Below, piece by piece: positions 16,590-25,817 of a DNA stretch of 64,000 nt. Each line of letters begins with the position of its first letter. The first letter of the stretch is position 1. A model generated the notes under the pieces. The model was not told the DNA's origin, did not search any database, and worked only from the letters and a program-made list of their open reading frames with translations. The DNA is taken from positions 992,001 to 1,056,000 of the forward strand of contig NZ_NJIX01000002.1 of NCBI RefSeq assembly GCF_002209485.1, given 5' to 3'. The position numbers were made by a program, and so were the translations under genes. The DNA comes from Achromobacter sp. HZ34. GTDB lineage: Bacteria; Pseudomonadota; Gammaproteobacteria; Burkholderiales; Burkholderiaceae_B.

Positions 16590-17909
16590 ATGAGCGCGCG
16601 CCGCCCATCCCGTACGCCGGCCGGCCGCCTGCCCGCCATCGCGGCAACGGCGTTGACGGCCGGAGGCGGCAGCCTGCCCGTTGATCCTGCCACGACGGAA
16701 GCGCCCGCCACTACCGCGCCCTCCGACGCGCCCGCTGGCGCCCCTGGCGCTGCATCTGGCGCATCCGCCAACCAGGCCGCGGCGGACACGGATGCCGCCT
16801 CCCATGCGCCCACGCAGTTCCCGGCTGCGCGCCGGATAGCCGACCGGCGCTATGCGGCAGTGATCGTGATTGCCGTATTGGCAGTGTTTTTCGCCATGCG
16901 GGAAGCGCGGGAATTCCTGATTCCGTTGGTGCTGTCGATCCTGCTCGCCTATGCGCTGGAGCCTTTGGTCCACACCTTGGTGCGGCGCGCGCGCGTGCCG
17001 CGGGCGATCAGCGCCACCTTGGTAATGGCGGCCTTGGTCACGGCGCTGGTGTTCGGAACGCTTTCCTTGCAGACCCAGGTGGGCGCTATCGTCGACAGCC
17101 TGCCGCAAACCGTACAGAAGGTGTCGCGCACGCTGCAGGGGTTCTCGGCCGGCAAGGGCTCTTTCGTGGACAAGCTGCGCGCGGCTGGCGCGGCTCTGGA
17201 CAAAGGCGGATCGACGGGACGGCCCGGCAATCAGGGAGGCCCACCCCAGGAGCGGCCATCGGAGCGACTGCAGAACATGCTGCTGGCAGGCTCCATGGGC
17301 GCCGCATCAGGATTGGGACAGGGCGTGATGGTGCTCTTCCTGGTTTTCTTCCTGCTGTGCTCGGGAGACATCTTCAAGCGCAAATTCATCAGGGTGTGCG
17401 GACACACGATTTCCGAAAAGAAAATCAATGTCCACATGATCGATGAGATCAACCGGTCCATCCGCATGTATATGGCGATGATGGTGGTCACCAATATCCT
17501 GCTTTCCTTGTGCAGTTGGCTGGCGTTCCGGCTGCTGGGCCTGGACAATGCCGGCACCTGGGCAGTGGTGGCCGGCGCCCTGCACATCGTGCCCTACTTC
17601 GGGCCGCTGCTGGTGGCGGTTTTCACATTCATCGCCGCCGTGGTGCAGTTCGGCGAACTGGGCCAGGCCCTGGCAGTGGCCGGGGTGTCACTGGTGATCG
17701 CATCGCTGATCGGCATGGTGGTGCAGACCTGGATGACCGGGCGCATTGCCCGCATGAACCCGGTCGCCGTGTTCGTGATGCTGCTGCTGTTCACCTGGGT
17801 CTGGGGCGTCTGGGGCACGCTGCTGTCCGTGCCCATAGCCGTCATCGTCAAGGTCGTGGCGGATCACGTGGAAGGCCTGCACGGCGTGGCCGAATTTCTG
17901 GGTGAGTGA
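16590..17909 (+). CDS. AI-2E/PerM-family transporter
   Basis: Polytopic inner-membrane protein (439 aa) of the AI-2E transporter (TqsA/PerM, DUF20) family. The first 75 residues are Ala/Pro-rich and unstructured. Transmembrane helices begin at about residue 90 (YAAVIVIAVLAVFFAM), and the C-terminus carries paired helices with LHIVPYFGPLLVAV and LLLFTWVWGVWGTLLSVPIAV, the best-conserved family motifs. A cytoplasmic or periplasmic loop around residues 180-230 is Gly/Pro-rich. The ATG at 16590 follows GGAGG at the right spacing; a longer frame from a TTG at 16503 has no such site. Members export signals, amino acids or ions; the cargo here is unknown. Confidence 0.85.
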   Translation: MSARRPSRTPAGRLPAIAATALTAGGGSLPVDPATTEAPATTAPSDAPAGAPGAASGASANQAAADTDAASHAPTQFPAARRIADRRYAAVIVIAVLAVFFAMREAREFLIPLVLSILLAYALEPLVHTLVRRARVPRAISATLVMAALVTALVFGTLSLQTQVGAIVDSLPQTVQKVSRTLQGFSAGKGSFVDKLRAAGAALDKGGSTGRPGNQGGPPQERPSERLQNMLLAGSMGAASGLGQGVMVLFLVFFLLCSGDIFKRKFIRVCGHTISEKKINVHMIDEINRSIRMYMAMMVVTNILLSLCSWLAFRLLGLDNAGTWAVVAGALHIVPYFGPLLVAVFTFIAAVVQFGELGQALAVAGVSLVIASLIGMVVQTWMTGRIARMNPVAVFVMLLLFTWVWGVWGTLLSVPIAVIVKVVADHVEGLHGVAEFLGE

Positions 17910-17995
17910 AGCCTGAAAGGCGGGCGGAAAATCGCTGGAAACGCGGCCTTGAACGTGGCATGAAACCCGGCCCGGCGCAAAGCCCGCGGCGGCGC

Positions 17996-19063
17996 CTAGG
18001 ATCGAGCCAGGGACCCGGCCTCGGCCACCGCAACCCCATAGCCCCCCGGATTGCGTTGCTGCCACCGCCACCCATCCTGGCACATATTCTCCACCCCCAG
18101 CGTCGTGCGCCAGCGCAACAGATCCTGCGCCAGGCTGGCGTCGGCCCAGACCTTGTCGACGTCGCCAGCGCGGCGCGGCTCGATGCGCAACGGTATCGCC
18201 TGCCCGCTGACGCGTTCGAACGTCTGCACCAGCTCCATCACGCTGGTGCCCTTGCCGGTACCCAGGTTGATCGCGACAAACCCCGGATGCGCGCTCGCAT
18301 AGTCGACCGCCCGCACGTGGCCCACCGCCAGGTCCATGACGTGCAGATAATCGCGCACCCCGGTGCCGTCCTCGGTCGGATAGTCCGCGCCGAACACCTT
18401 GAGAAAAGGCTGTTTCCCCACCGCCACCTGCGTGATGTACGGAAAGAGATTGTTCGGGGTATCGCGCGGATTTTCTCCTATCATCCCGCTCGGATGCGCG
18501 CCGATCGGATTGAAGTACCGCAACGTCACCGCGCTGAAAGCGCTGTCAGCCGCGCACACGTCCTGCAGCATCTGTTCGACGAACAGCTTGGTCCGCCCAT
18601 AGGGATTGGTCGGCGCCAGCGGATGCGCTTCCGTGAATGGCAGGAAGCACGGCACCCCGTAAACGGTGGCGGACGAACTGAATACCAGCCGCTTCACGTC
18701 GTGCGCCCGCATGGCCATCAGCAAGGCCACCGTCCCAGACACGTTGTTGTCGAAGTACTTCAAGGGGTCGCTGACCGACTCCCCCACCGCCTTGACGCCC
18801 GCCAGGTGCAGCACGCATTCGATCGGCCGCCCATCGCGCCGGTGGATGGCCATCACCGTTTCCACCAGTCCAGGCGTGCGGATATCCCCCTGGATAAGGG
18901 GTATCGTGGTCCCAGTGATTTTCTCCACCCGCCTTACCGCATCGCGGCTGCCATTGCTCAGATTGTCCAGCACCACCGGCTGGTAGCCGGCCGCGATCAG
19001 TTCCACCAAGGTATGGCTGCCGATGTAGCCGGCGCCGCCCGTTACCAAGAGATATGACGACAT
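17996..19063 (-). CDS. galE: UDP-glucose 4-epimerase
   Basis: Interconverts UDP-glucose and UDP-galactose, supplying galactose donors for the adjacent exopolysaccharide locus. The 355-aa protein is a standard extended SDR: VTGGAGYIGSHT near the N-terminus binds NAD+, SSSATVYG carries the catalytic Ser, NPYGRTK the Tyr and Lys, and RYFNPIGAHPSG the substrate region. The ATG at 19063 follows GGGAG; an upstream GTG (19075) is less likely. It is convergent with the AI-2E gene and is the last gene of the minus-strand half of the EPS cluster. Confidence 0.95.
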   Translation of the reverse strand: MSSYLLVTGGAGYIGSHTLVELIAAGYQPVVLDNLSNGSRDAVRRVEKITGTTIPLIQGDIRTPGLVETVMAIHRRDGRPIECVLHLAGVKAVGESVSDPLKYFDNNVSGTVALLMAMRAHDVKRLVFSSSATVYGVPCFLPFTEAHPLAPTNPYGRTKLFVEQMLQDVCAADSAFSAVTLRYFNPIGAHPSGMIGENPRDTPNNLFPYITQVAVGKQPFLKVFGADYPTEDGTGVRDYLHVMDLAVGHVRAVDYASAHPGFVAINLGTGKGTSVMELVQTFERVSGQAIPLRIEPRRAGDVDKVWADASLAQDLLRWRTTLGVENMCQDGWRWQQRNPGGYGVAVAEAGSLARS

Positions 19064-19136
19064 CAACGCTCCCACCGCGCCGCGCGGCCATCATGGCCGC
19101 GCGGCGCAAAGTCCCGCAAAGTCCACCAGCACCGGC

Positions 19137-20600
19137 CTAGAACGGCAGCCGCAGGTCCGGCGCCACACTCAGCAGCTGGCGCCGGAAATCTTCCTGGATA
19201 CGCGACAGCGCCGTGCCGCTGTCCCCCTCGAAACGCAACAGCACCGCCTTGCTGTCGCACACCGGGCGCACCAGGCCGAACCCATCGTCGTACTCGACCC
19301 GCACGCCATCCAGGTCGATGATTTCCCGCGCGTTCATGAAACGTCCGGTGGTCAACAGCGCACCGATCAAGGCCGCCGCGTCGATGCCCACCAGGTCCAG
19401 CTTCAGCGCCGGCGTGACGCAAGCCAGCGGCAAGCCGTCCAGCAGGTTCGACGGCGACTCGTGCAAGGCGACGATTTCCAACAGGCGCGCCGCCGCATAC
19501 ATCGCATCGTCATGGCCATGCCAGCGATCGCGAAAGCGGAACTGGCCATGGGTCTCGCCGGCCAGCACCGCCCCGCATTCGCGCATCCTGCCGGCGATGT
19601 GGGCCGCGCCGCCCCGCCCCATCACCGGCCGGCCGCCCAGGTTGCGCACCTCCCGCGCAAGGTTGCGCGAACCTTCGACGTCGTAGACCACCGGCGCGCC
19701 GGGATTGCGCGCCAGTACGTCGCGCGCGAACAGGATCAGCAGGCGATCCGCGGAGATCACCGCGCCTGACCGCGTCACCACCGCCAGGCGGTCGCCGTCG
19801 CCGTCCACCAGCAAGCCCAGCTCGTTGTCCGAATAGCGCAGGTTGGCCGCCAGATTGGCCAGCCGGCGCGGATCGGACGGCGCCATGCGGGGCCGTGTAT
19901 AGGCCTCGGCGCTGTCGCTCGACAGCTCGGTCACTTCGCAGCCCAGGGCTTCCAGCAGGGACGGCGCCAAGGTGGCCGCCGCATCGTAATTGCAGTCGAG
20001 CGCCACCTTCACGGTACGCGCCAGGCGCACATCGCTGGCCACCCGCGCCACATAGCATGGCGAAGCGGCGATATGCATGCGCGCGCCCGGTACCTCGATC
20101 ACCCGGGCACGCGGATCGCCCTGGCGCCCTGCCTTCACCTCTTCCTGCAAGTCGCGCAGGTCGTCGCCAACCAGCGGCTCGCCGGCCATCATGATCTTGA
20201 AGCCGTTGCGGTTGTCCTCGTCATGGCCGCCGGTAACCACCACGCCAGCGCCGGTTTCGGTCAGGCGGGTAGCGAAATACACCAGAGGTGTCGCGGCCAT
20301 GCCGATGTCGATGACATGCGTGCCGCTGGCGCGTATACCGGCCTGCAGGGCCGCCGCCAGTTCGACGCTGGCGAGCCGTGCGTCCTTGCCCACCACGATG
20401 GCGCGTACGCCGCGGCGCCGGGCCCGGGCGCCCAGGGCCGCCCCCAGGCCGTGCGCATACACGGCATCGATGTCCTGCGGCACCCGCCCGCGGATCGCGT
20501 CCGGCTCGCACGGCGCCGGCGGCAGCTCCGGCACACGTGCCAGCGCCAACTTGCCACCGGCCACCAAGCCGGCACTTTCGGCATTCCACATCGATTGCAT
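19137..20600 (-). CDS. phosphomannomutase/phosphoglucomutase homologue lacking the catalytic serine
   Basis: 487-aa alpha-D-phosphohexomutase-fold protein, normal length for AlgC/ManB. The four-domain pattern is kept, including the Mg2+ loop DGDGDRL at residues 266-272 and DRWHGHDDAMYAAARLLEI. The phosphoserine loop, normally TGSHNPP..NGFK, reads TGGHDEDNRNGFK at 123-135, so the catalytic Ser is Gly125. The sugar loop GEMSGH is GETHGQ, and the C-terminal phosphate loop (usually SNTTP) is VCDSKA. The frame is intact and within the EPS operon, so the gene is not decayed. It may be a non-catalytic or re-purposed mutase, with true phosphomannomutase activity encoded elsewhere. Confidence 0.85.
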   Translation of the reverse strand: MQSMWNAESAGLVAGGKLALARVPELPPAPCEPDAIRGRVPQDIDAVYAHGLGAALGARARRRGVRAIVVGKDARLASVELAAALQAGIRASGTHVIDIGMAATPLVYFATRLTETGAGVVVTGGHDEDNRNGFKIMMAGEPLVGDDLRDLQEEVKAGRQGDPRARVIEVPGARMHIAASPCYVARVASDVRLARTVKVALDCNYDAAATLAPSLLEALGCEVTELSSDSAEAYTRPRMAPSDPRRLANLAANLRYSDNELGLLVDGDGDRLAVVTRSGAVISADRLLILFARDVLARNPGAPVVYDVEGSRNLAREVRNLGGRPVMGRGGAAHIAGRMRECGAVLAGETHGQFRFRDRWHGHDDAMYAAARLLEIVALHESPSNLLDGLPLACVTPALKLDLVGIDAAALIGALLTTGRFMNAREIIDLDGVRVEYDDGFGLVRPVCDSKAVLLRFEGDSGTALSRIQEDFRRQLLSVAPDLRLPF

Positions 20601-20618
20601 AGATCCCCCGTCGCGGGC

Positions 20619-22865
20619 TCAGGGTTGCTTGTCGCCGTAGTAGGCCGCGCGCGCATAGCGGTAGCGTCCATACTTCGAGCGCGAGCCCAGCCCCTCGGAC
20701 TCCAGCTTCAGTCCGTTGAGCACCACCCCCGCCACCGGTGCGCCGGCCGCCACCAGGCGCTTGGCGGTCTCGCGGATCTCGCCCACCGTGTTCATGCCGG
20801 CGCGCACCACCAGCATGACCGCCGCGGCATGCGCACCCACCACCGCCGCATCCGACGACGACAGCACGGGCGCCGTATCGACGATGACGATGTCGTAGTC
20901 CGCCGCCAAGGCACGCAGGCAGTCGCCGAAGGCTTCGGACGCCAGCAGTTCGGAGGGATCGAAGGTCACCTTGCCGGTGGAGATGAAATCCACACCGTTC
21001 ATGATGTTCCGCTTGGTCACCGCCTCCAGCGGCACCGTGCCGGCCAGCACTTCGAACAAGCCATTGTCCGAAGGCGTGGCGAAATAACGGTTCAGATGGC
21101 CGCGGCGGAAGTCGGCGTCGATCAGCAGGATGCGCTTGCCCACAGCCGCCTGGATGAAGGCGAAGTTGGCCGACAGGAACGACTTGCCCACGCCGGCGAT
21201 CGGCCCGGTGAACACCACCACATTGTTGGACGTGTCGCGCATCGCCACCTGCAGCACCGTACGGAAACTGCGCAGGCTTTCAATGGGCGGCGTACTGCCG
21301 TTACTCTGGGCCAGCAGCGCGGGCAGGCGCGAATTCTTGCGCTTGCTGCGCCGCCACAGACGGCTCTGCAACTCGCTGTAGGGGATGGTGGCCAGCACCG
21401 GCAGGCCGGTGTAGCGTTCGATCTCGTCCGGATCGCTCAAGCCGCCGAACAGCGCGTTGCGCAGGAACGCCACGATCAGGCCCAGCACCAGGCCGATGGC
21501 CGCCGCCGCACCCACCACGATGGGCGCCTTGGGACGCAAGGGCTTCTCCGCCGGCAGGGCAGTGTCCACCACGCGCACCGTGCCGACCTTGCCGGCGCGG
21601 ATCAGGCGCAGTTGCTGCGCGTTGTTCAACAGCGCGGTGTACAGGTCGGTATTGACCTTGACGTCACGCACCAGGCGCACCACGTCCTGCTCCAGGTCAG
21701 GCAAGCCCTTGATCCGGGTATTGAGCTGGTTGGCGTCGGTGGTCAGCGCGGCGATCTGGCGGTCGATGGCTTCGATGCTGGGATGCGACGCCGAGAAGCG
21801 CGTGCTCAACTCCTGGCGCTTGGTCTTCAATTCCAGGATCTTGTTCTGCGTCGCCACTGATTGGCCCAGCACCAGCTTCGCTTCTTCGCCCAGGTCGATG
21901 GTGCCGCGGGCGTTACGCAAGGCGTTGTAGCGGGTCTCGGACGCATCCAGTTCCTTCTTCAGCGCCGGCAGTTGCTGGTCCAGGAAGGCCAGCGACTTCT
22001 CCGCCTGCGCCGACTTGCGGTTGACGTTCTGGCGCACGTACTCCTGGCCGATCTCATTGAGGACCGCCGCCGTCTGCACCGGATCGCTGCCCTGCAGGGT
22101 GACGCCGATCACACCCGACTGACGGCCACGCTCGAAGATGCCAAGCCGCGCCTGCACGGCTTCGGTGGCTTCCAGACGCGAATTGCGGACCACCGTGAAA
22201 CGGGTTTCCGGCGCGCCCTCCAGCGCATCGATCTGCACGTCTATGGTTCCGCCGGGGACCTGGAAGCGTTCCAGCTGGCCCACGCGGCCCTCGAAGCGGC
22301 GGCCGTTGACCGGTTCGACCAGCTCGTAAGCGCCAGCCCCAAGGGAAACCACTTCCAGCTTCTTGCCGATCAGGTCGTTCGGCACGTCGATGCGGTTGAT
22401 GCGGATGCGTTCACCGCCCCATGCATAGCCGCCAGGTATGGCGTTGGTGATGGACGACGGCAGCGCGAAGCTGTCGTGGTTCTCGGCCAGCCAGCGGCCC
22501 ACCAGTGGGAAATACCTGGGCTCGGCCTTCAAGTAAAGCTGGTAGTAGTCGACGGCATGCCCAACGACAAGGCGCGACCGGAGAATCTCCATTTCGCCCG
22601 ACGTCGCCTGCTTGATGTCGAAGATGGAGGACACGTCTCCCAACATGCTCTTGGTAGCGGTCGGTGCTTCTTCCTCGACCTGTACCGCTATATCGGACTG
22701 GTACACCGGCGTGGCGAGCATGAAGTATGCAACGCCCAACAGGGTGGCCAGCACGGTGATCAGGATGATGATGCCGCGGTTTGCCATCAACACGTCCATG
22801 TAGGACGTCATGGGCGTTTCTGGCTGTCGGGCGGATGCGTACTCTAGCTGAAGAGGGGGCTGCAT
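20619..22865 (-). CDS. wzc: polysaccharide co-polymerase and BY-type tyrosine kinase
   Basis: Wzc-like inner-membrane protein (748 aa) controlling chain length and coupling polymerisation to export. The N-terminal Wzz domain is anchored by a helix at about 31-52, with a long periplasmic coiled-coil part (about 300-420) and a second helix near 475-495. The cytoplasmic kinase has Walker A GPIAGVGKS (554-562), A' motif LLIDADFRRG (about 580-589) and Walker B DIVIVDTA (about 658-665). It ends in the tyrosine-rich tail YGRYRYARAAYYG, the autophosphorylation cluster. No Wzb-type phosphatase gene is visible in the window. It lies between wza and the mutase homologue, 18 bp from the latter. Confidence 0.94.
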   Translation of the reverse strand: MQPPLQLEYASARQPETPMTSYMDVLMANRGIIILITVLATLLGVAYFMLATPVYQSDIAVQVEEEAPTATKSMLGDVSSIFDIKQATSGEMEILRSRLVVGHAVDYYQLYLKAEPRYFPLVGRWLAENHDSFALPSSITNAIPGGYAWGGERIRINRIDVPNDLIGKKLEVVSLGAGAYELVEPVNGRRFEGRVGQLERFQVPGGTIDVQIDALEGAPETRFTVVRNSRLEATEAVQARLGIFERGRQSGVIGVTLQGSDPVQTAAVLNEIGQEYVRQNVNRKSAQAEKSLAFLDQQLPALKKELDASETRYNALRNARGTIDLGEEAKLVLGQSVATQNKILELKTKRQELSTRFSASHPSIEAIDRQIAALTTDANQLNTRIKGLPDLEQDVVRLVRDVKVNTDLYTALLNNAQQLRLIRAGKVGTVRVVDTALPAEKPLRPKAPIVVGAAAAIGLVLGLIVAFLRNALFGGLSDPDEIERYTGLPVLATIPYSELQSRLWRRSKRKNSRLPALLAQSNGSTPPIESLRSFRTVLQVAMRDTSNNVVVFTGPIAGVGKSFLSANFAFIQAAVGKRILLIDADFRRGHLNRYFATPSDNGLFEVLAGTVPLEAVTKRNIMNGVDFISTGKVTFDPSELLASEAFGDCLRALAADYDIVIVDTAPVLSSSDAAVVGAHAAAVMLVVRAGMNTVGEIRETAKRLVAAGAPVAGVVLNGLKLESEGLGSRSKYGRYRYARAAYYGDKQP

Positions 22866-22951
22866 GGTGTCGACTCGCTAAGAGGTAAGGGACTAACACA
22901 TGAAGGGGGGCCGGCGCGGGCCGGCCCGGTACTACCCGTTACGCGTTCGCC

Positions 22952-24091
22952 TTAGTTGTGCTGGACCGCGGTGACGGTCTGCACGGTCTGCGCGCTGGGG
23001 AACAACAAGGAAATGAAGCGGTTCCAACGCACCAGGTTGCCGGCGTCGACGAAGACGATGTCTTTCGCCTGCAACGGGAACTTGCCTGCCACCCCCAACG
23101 CCTGCGGTGAACTGGCATCCAGGTGGTAAATCTCCGGCGTTGCGTTCGGCAAGGAACGCACCACGAAGATCTGCGACGGATCGCTGGTCGTTTGGCTGGG
23201 GCCGCCCACTTCGCCCAGTGCCTCCGCCAGCGACATCTCGCCGTCATGCATCAACACGCCTTGCGGCAACGTCACTTCGCCCATCAGGTAAATCTTGTTG
23301 TCGCCCCGCGCTCCGATACGCACGATGTCGCCCGGCTGCAGCAGGATCGATGTCGGATCGAGATTGGCGGCGGTCAACTTGTTCATGTCCACGCGCACCG
23401 TCTGGCCGCCGCGCGTCACATACACACGGCTGCGATCGGCTGTTGCCAACACGCCGCCGGAACGATTGATCGCTTCCGGCAGGGTCATGGGAACATCGGT
23501 GATGGGCATCGGTCCGGGCGTCTTCACTTCGCCTTCCACGTATACGCGTTTGCTGCGATAACCTAGCACGCGCACCGTGATTTGAGGATCCTGAATAAAG
23601 TTACGTGAACCTCGGATGAGAGAGTTACGCACCTGCGCCTCAGTCAACCCGGCTACCTTCACAAGGCCTACGTAGGGGAACTGAACGTAGCCATCCGAAG
23701 ACACCGGGTAGCCCGGAATGCCGGCACCCGTGTCCCCAAAGGTAAGTTCAGTCGGCCCCGTCCCAATGCTGTAGGTCTGAGTCGGAAGGACTAGTTCAGG
23801 ATGATCCCAGACCACGATAGAAAGAATGTCCCCGGGTCCGATCACATAGGGGGTCGCCTTGCCAACAAGATTTCGAACGTTTTCAGGAAGCGGGCTGTTG
23901 GCGATGTCGCTCTGCTCGCGCGCCAGCGTCGGCGTGATCTCCTTGACCGTGACGACGCTGTTCGGATCGTTGGGATCGACCTGGAAATCCGACTTGTATC
24001 GCATGCCCGGCGCGAACGCGCACGCAGCCAGGGAAGATATGAGCGCGGCCATGGCGGCGGCGCGGACGAACGTTCGAAAGATTGGGTTCAT
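22952..24091 (-). CDS. wza: outer-membrane polysaccharide export lipoprotein
   Basis: Wza-family octameric channel for polysaccharide export (379 aa). The leader ends in the lipobox LAAC with Cys24 as the acylated residue. The PES domain follows (VIGPGDILSIVVWDHPEL), then SLBB domains (YVEGEVKTPGPMPITDVPMTLPEAI and IYLMGEVTLPQG). A C-terminal amphipathic segment (LVRWNRFISLLFPSAQTV) corresponds to the transmembrane helix. The ATG at 24091 was chosen because it begins the lipoprotein signal; an upstream extension would spoil it. Transcription with wzc and the downstream genes is likely. A run of 14-bp tandem repeats lies 43-125 bp upstream. Confidence 0.94.
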   Translation of the reverse strand: MNPIFRTFVRAAAMAALISSLAACAFAPGMRYKSDFQVDPNDPNSVVTVKEITPTLAREQSDIANSPLPENVRNLVGKATPYVIGPGDILSIVVWDHPELVLPTQTYSIGTGPTELTFGDTGAGIPGYPVSSDGYVQFPYVGLVKVAGLTEAQVRNSLIRGSRNFIQDPQITVRVLGYRSKRVYVEGEVKTPGPMPITDVPMTLPEAINRSGGVLATADRSRVYVTRGGQTVRVDMNKLTAANLDPTSILLQPGDIVRIGARGDNKIYLMGEVTLPQGVLMHDGEMSLAEALGEVGGPSQTTSDPSQIFVVRSLPNATPEIYHLDASSPQALGVAGKFPLQAKDIVFVDAGNLVRWNRFISLLFPSAQTVQTVTAVQHN

Positions 24092-24133
24092 GGACGTTCC
24101 ACTGAAATGAGGGCTAGTGTTCCGCGTGAGGCC

Positions 24134-24216
24134 TGTCGCGGTGGTGTGTCGCGGTACGGGTGTCGCTGTACGGGCGTCGCTGCACGGGTGCCGCGGCAGT
24201 TGTGTCGCCGTACTAC
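24134..24216. repeat. tandem array of degenerate 14-bp repeats upstream of wza
   Basis: Six head-to-tail units resembling TGTCGCTGTACGGG: 24134-24146 (13 bp), 24147-24160, 24161-24174, 24175-24188, 24189-24202 and 24203-24216. The middle three differ from each other by one to three bases, and the outer ones are more diverged. The array sits in the wza/wcaJ divergent promoter region, about 43 bp from the wza start, so copy-number change could alter the leader or promoter spacing of the export operon. Confidence 0.7.
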
Positions 24217-24265
24217 CGTCGAGTAACGGGTTGCGACATTCCACGCGAATTCGCCCTCAGCGCAC

Positions 24266-24284
24266 ATTAGGCTGATGGCCTAAT
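24266..24284. promoter_or_regulatory. perfect short inverted repeat, candidate operator
   Basis: Arms ATTAGGC and GCCTAAT with a 5-bp spacer (TGATG), 124 bp upstream of wcaJ and 175 bp upstream of wza. The central position in the divergent region suits a shared regulator of the EPS locus, possibly one of the LuxR-type regulators encoded after the locus. This is inference. Confidence 0.45.
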
Positions 24285-24407
24285 ACTTCACTTACGCCCT
24301 TTGGACGTTTCGACGCCGGCTCCCCCAACCTATGATTTTTGCGGGGTCTACAGCATGACGCAGCGCCGCAATGCGCTGCGAGCCAGCCACACGCCTAGGA
24401 GCGTTCT

Positions 24408-25817
24408 ATGGATGCGTCAACGTTCGACGTGTCGGGCAAATTGCCCGGCACGAGCACCCTGTTTCGCGCTGCGGATGCCGCGCTTGTAGCCGTGACGGGC
24501 CTTGCCGCGATCGAATGGCAGGCCGCGCGCACAGGCCTGGACGTCTCCGCCATTCACAGCCTGCTCGTGTACTTCGGCACGTTGGCCACGCTGGTCGTCT
24601 TTCCCGCATTCCGTCTGTATGGGTCATGGCGGGGCCGCCCGCTCTATGACCTGGTCATACGCAGCCTGGCGGCGTGGACAGGTGTGTTCGCCATGGGCCT
24701 GCTGGTGGGCTTTCTCACGCATCAAGTCGCGTACGTCTCGCGCTTGTGGGCCGCGGTGTGGTTCGTCGCCGGCGCGGTGAGTGTGACCGGTCTCAGACTT
24801 ATCGTGTATGCCGTATTGAGCAAGGCCCGCGATCGCGGCCTGAATCACAAGCGTGTGCTGTTGATCGGCTTCGGCACGCTGGGCCACGACATGTGGGCAC
24901 GCGTGGCCGCCACGCGTACCGCCGGCTACGAAGTCATGGGCATCTACACCGACGGCAAGGAACAGCTGCCGCCCGGCGTGCGCCGCCTCGACAACCTGAG
25001 CGCCATCTCCGCATTCGTGCGCCAGCACGAAATTCGCGAAGTCTGGCTGGCGATGCCCATGGAAGCGGGTAGAGCGGTACGTGAAGTGATGTTCTTCCTG
25101 CGCCATGACCTGATCGACATCCGCTGGATTCCCGATGTCTTATCCGTGCGGCTCCTGGGCAGCCGCGTGGAAGAGTTCCTGGGCGTGCCCGCGATCGAGT
25201 TGAACAGTCTGCCCGCGGCTGGGATTCGCGGCATGAGCAAGGCCATCTTCGACCGCGCCTTCAGTGCGCTCGTGCTGCTGGGTCTTTCGCCCCTGCTGCT
25301 GTTCATCGCCGCGTGGATCAAGCTGGACTCGCGCGGCCCGGTGTTCTTCACCCAGCCGCGCCTGGGCGTGGACGGCGAAGTCTTCCGCGTCTACAAATTC
25401 CGCAGCATGACCGTGCACGCCGAACAGAATGGCGTGGTGACCCAGGCCACGCGCGACGATCGCCGTGTCACGCGCATCGGTGCCTTCCTGCGCAAGACCA
25501 GCCTGGACGAACTGCCACAGTTCATCAATGTGTTGCGCGGCGAAATGTCGGTGGTCGGGCCACGGCCGCACGCACTGGAGCACAACGAACAATACAAGGA
25601 CCTGGTGGCGCGCTACATGATGCGCCATCGCGTCAAGCCCGGGATTACCGGCTGGGCCCAGATCAACGGCCTGCGCGGCCAGACCGAAACCGTGCGCAAG
25701 ATGCGCGACCGCGTGGAATTCGATCTGTACTACATCCAGAACTGGTCTTTCCTGATGGACCTGCAGATCATCGCGCGCACCGCGGTTTCAGGATGGACTG
25801 GCAAAAATGTCTATTGA
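24408..25817 (+). CDS. wcaJ: undecaprenyl-phosphate glucose phosphotransferase
   Basis: Polyisoprenyl-phosphate hexose-1-phosphate transferase (469 aa) that starts the repeat unit by moving sugar-1-phosphate from UDP-sugar to undecaprenyl phosphate. Four or five N-terminal helices (residues about 20-140) precede a Rossmann-like CoA-binding-type domain ([17 protein letters not shown]). After one more helix comes the catalytic C-terminus with [49 protein letters not shown], and [16 protein letters not shown]. Overall arrangement matches WcaJ/GumD. The ATG at 24408 follows AGGAG. It overlaps the next gene by 11 bp and opens the plus-strand EPS operon. Confidence 0.95.
   Translation: MDASTFDVSGKLPGTSTLFRAADAALVAVTGLAAIEWQAARTGLDVSAIHSLLVYFGTLATLVVFPAFRLYGSWRGRPLYDLVIRSLAAWTGVFAMGLLVGFLTHQVAYVSRLWAAVWFVAGAVSVTGLRLIVYAVLSKARDRGLNHKRVLLIGFGTLGHDMWARVAATRTAGYEVMGIYTDGKEQLPPGVRRLDNLSAISAFVRQHEIREVWLAMPMEAGRAVREVMFFLRHDLIDIRWIPDVLSVRLLGSRVEEFLGVPAIELNSLPAAGIRGMSKAIFDRAFSALVLLGLSPLLLFIAAWIKLDSRGPVFFTQPRLGVDGEVFRVYKFRSMTVHAEQNGVVTQATRDDRRVTRIGAFLRKTSLDELPQFINVLRGEMSVVGPRPHALEHNEQYKDLVARYMMRHRVKPGITGWAQINGLRGQTETVRKMRDRVEFDLYYIQNWSFLMDLQIIARTAVSGWTGKNVY

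Larger units (their letters stand above)
24092..24407. promoter_or_regulatory. divergent promoter region of the EPS locus
   Basis: This 316-bp gap between wza and wcaJ drives both halves of the polysaccharide locus. It contains the 14-bp repeats (24134-24216) and a perfect 7-bp inverted repeat (24266-24284). A Shine-Dalgarno AGGAG lies before wcaJ. No JUMPstart/ops element was found, and no confident -35/-10 pair could be assigned. Confidence 0.6.

Noticed and set aside
20073-21860. 595-codon open frame opposite the mutase homologue and Wzc
   Set aside because: The composition (Arg, Gln, His, Gly) is that of an antisense shadow. The minus-strand genes have recognisable domains and proper starts.
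24092-24407. JUMPstart/ops element for RfaH before the EPS operon
   Set aside because: No GGCGGTAG or JUMPstart-like sequence was found in the non-coding region.
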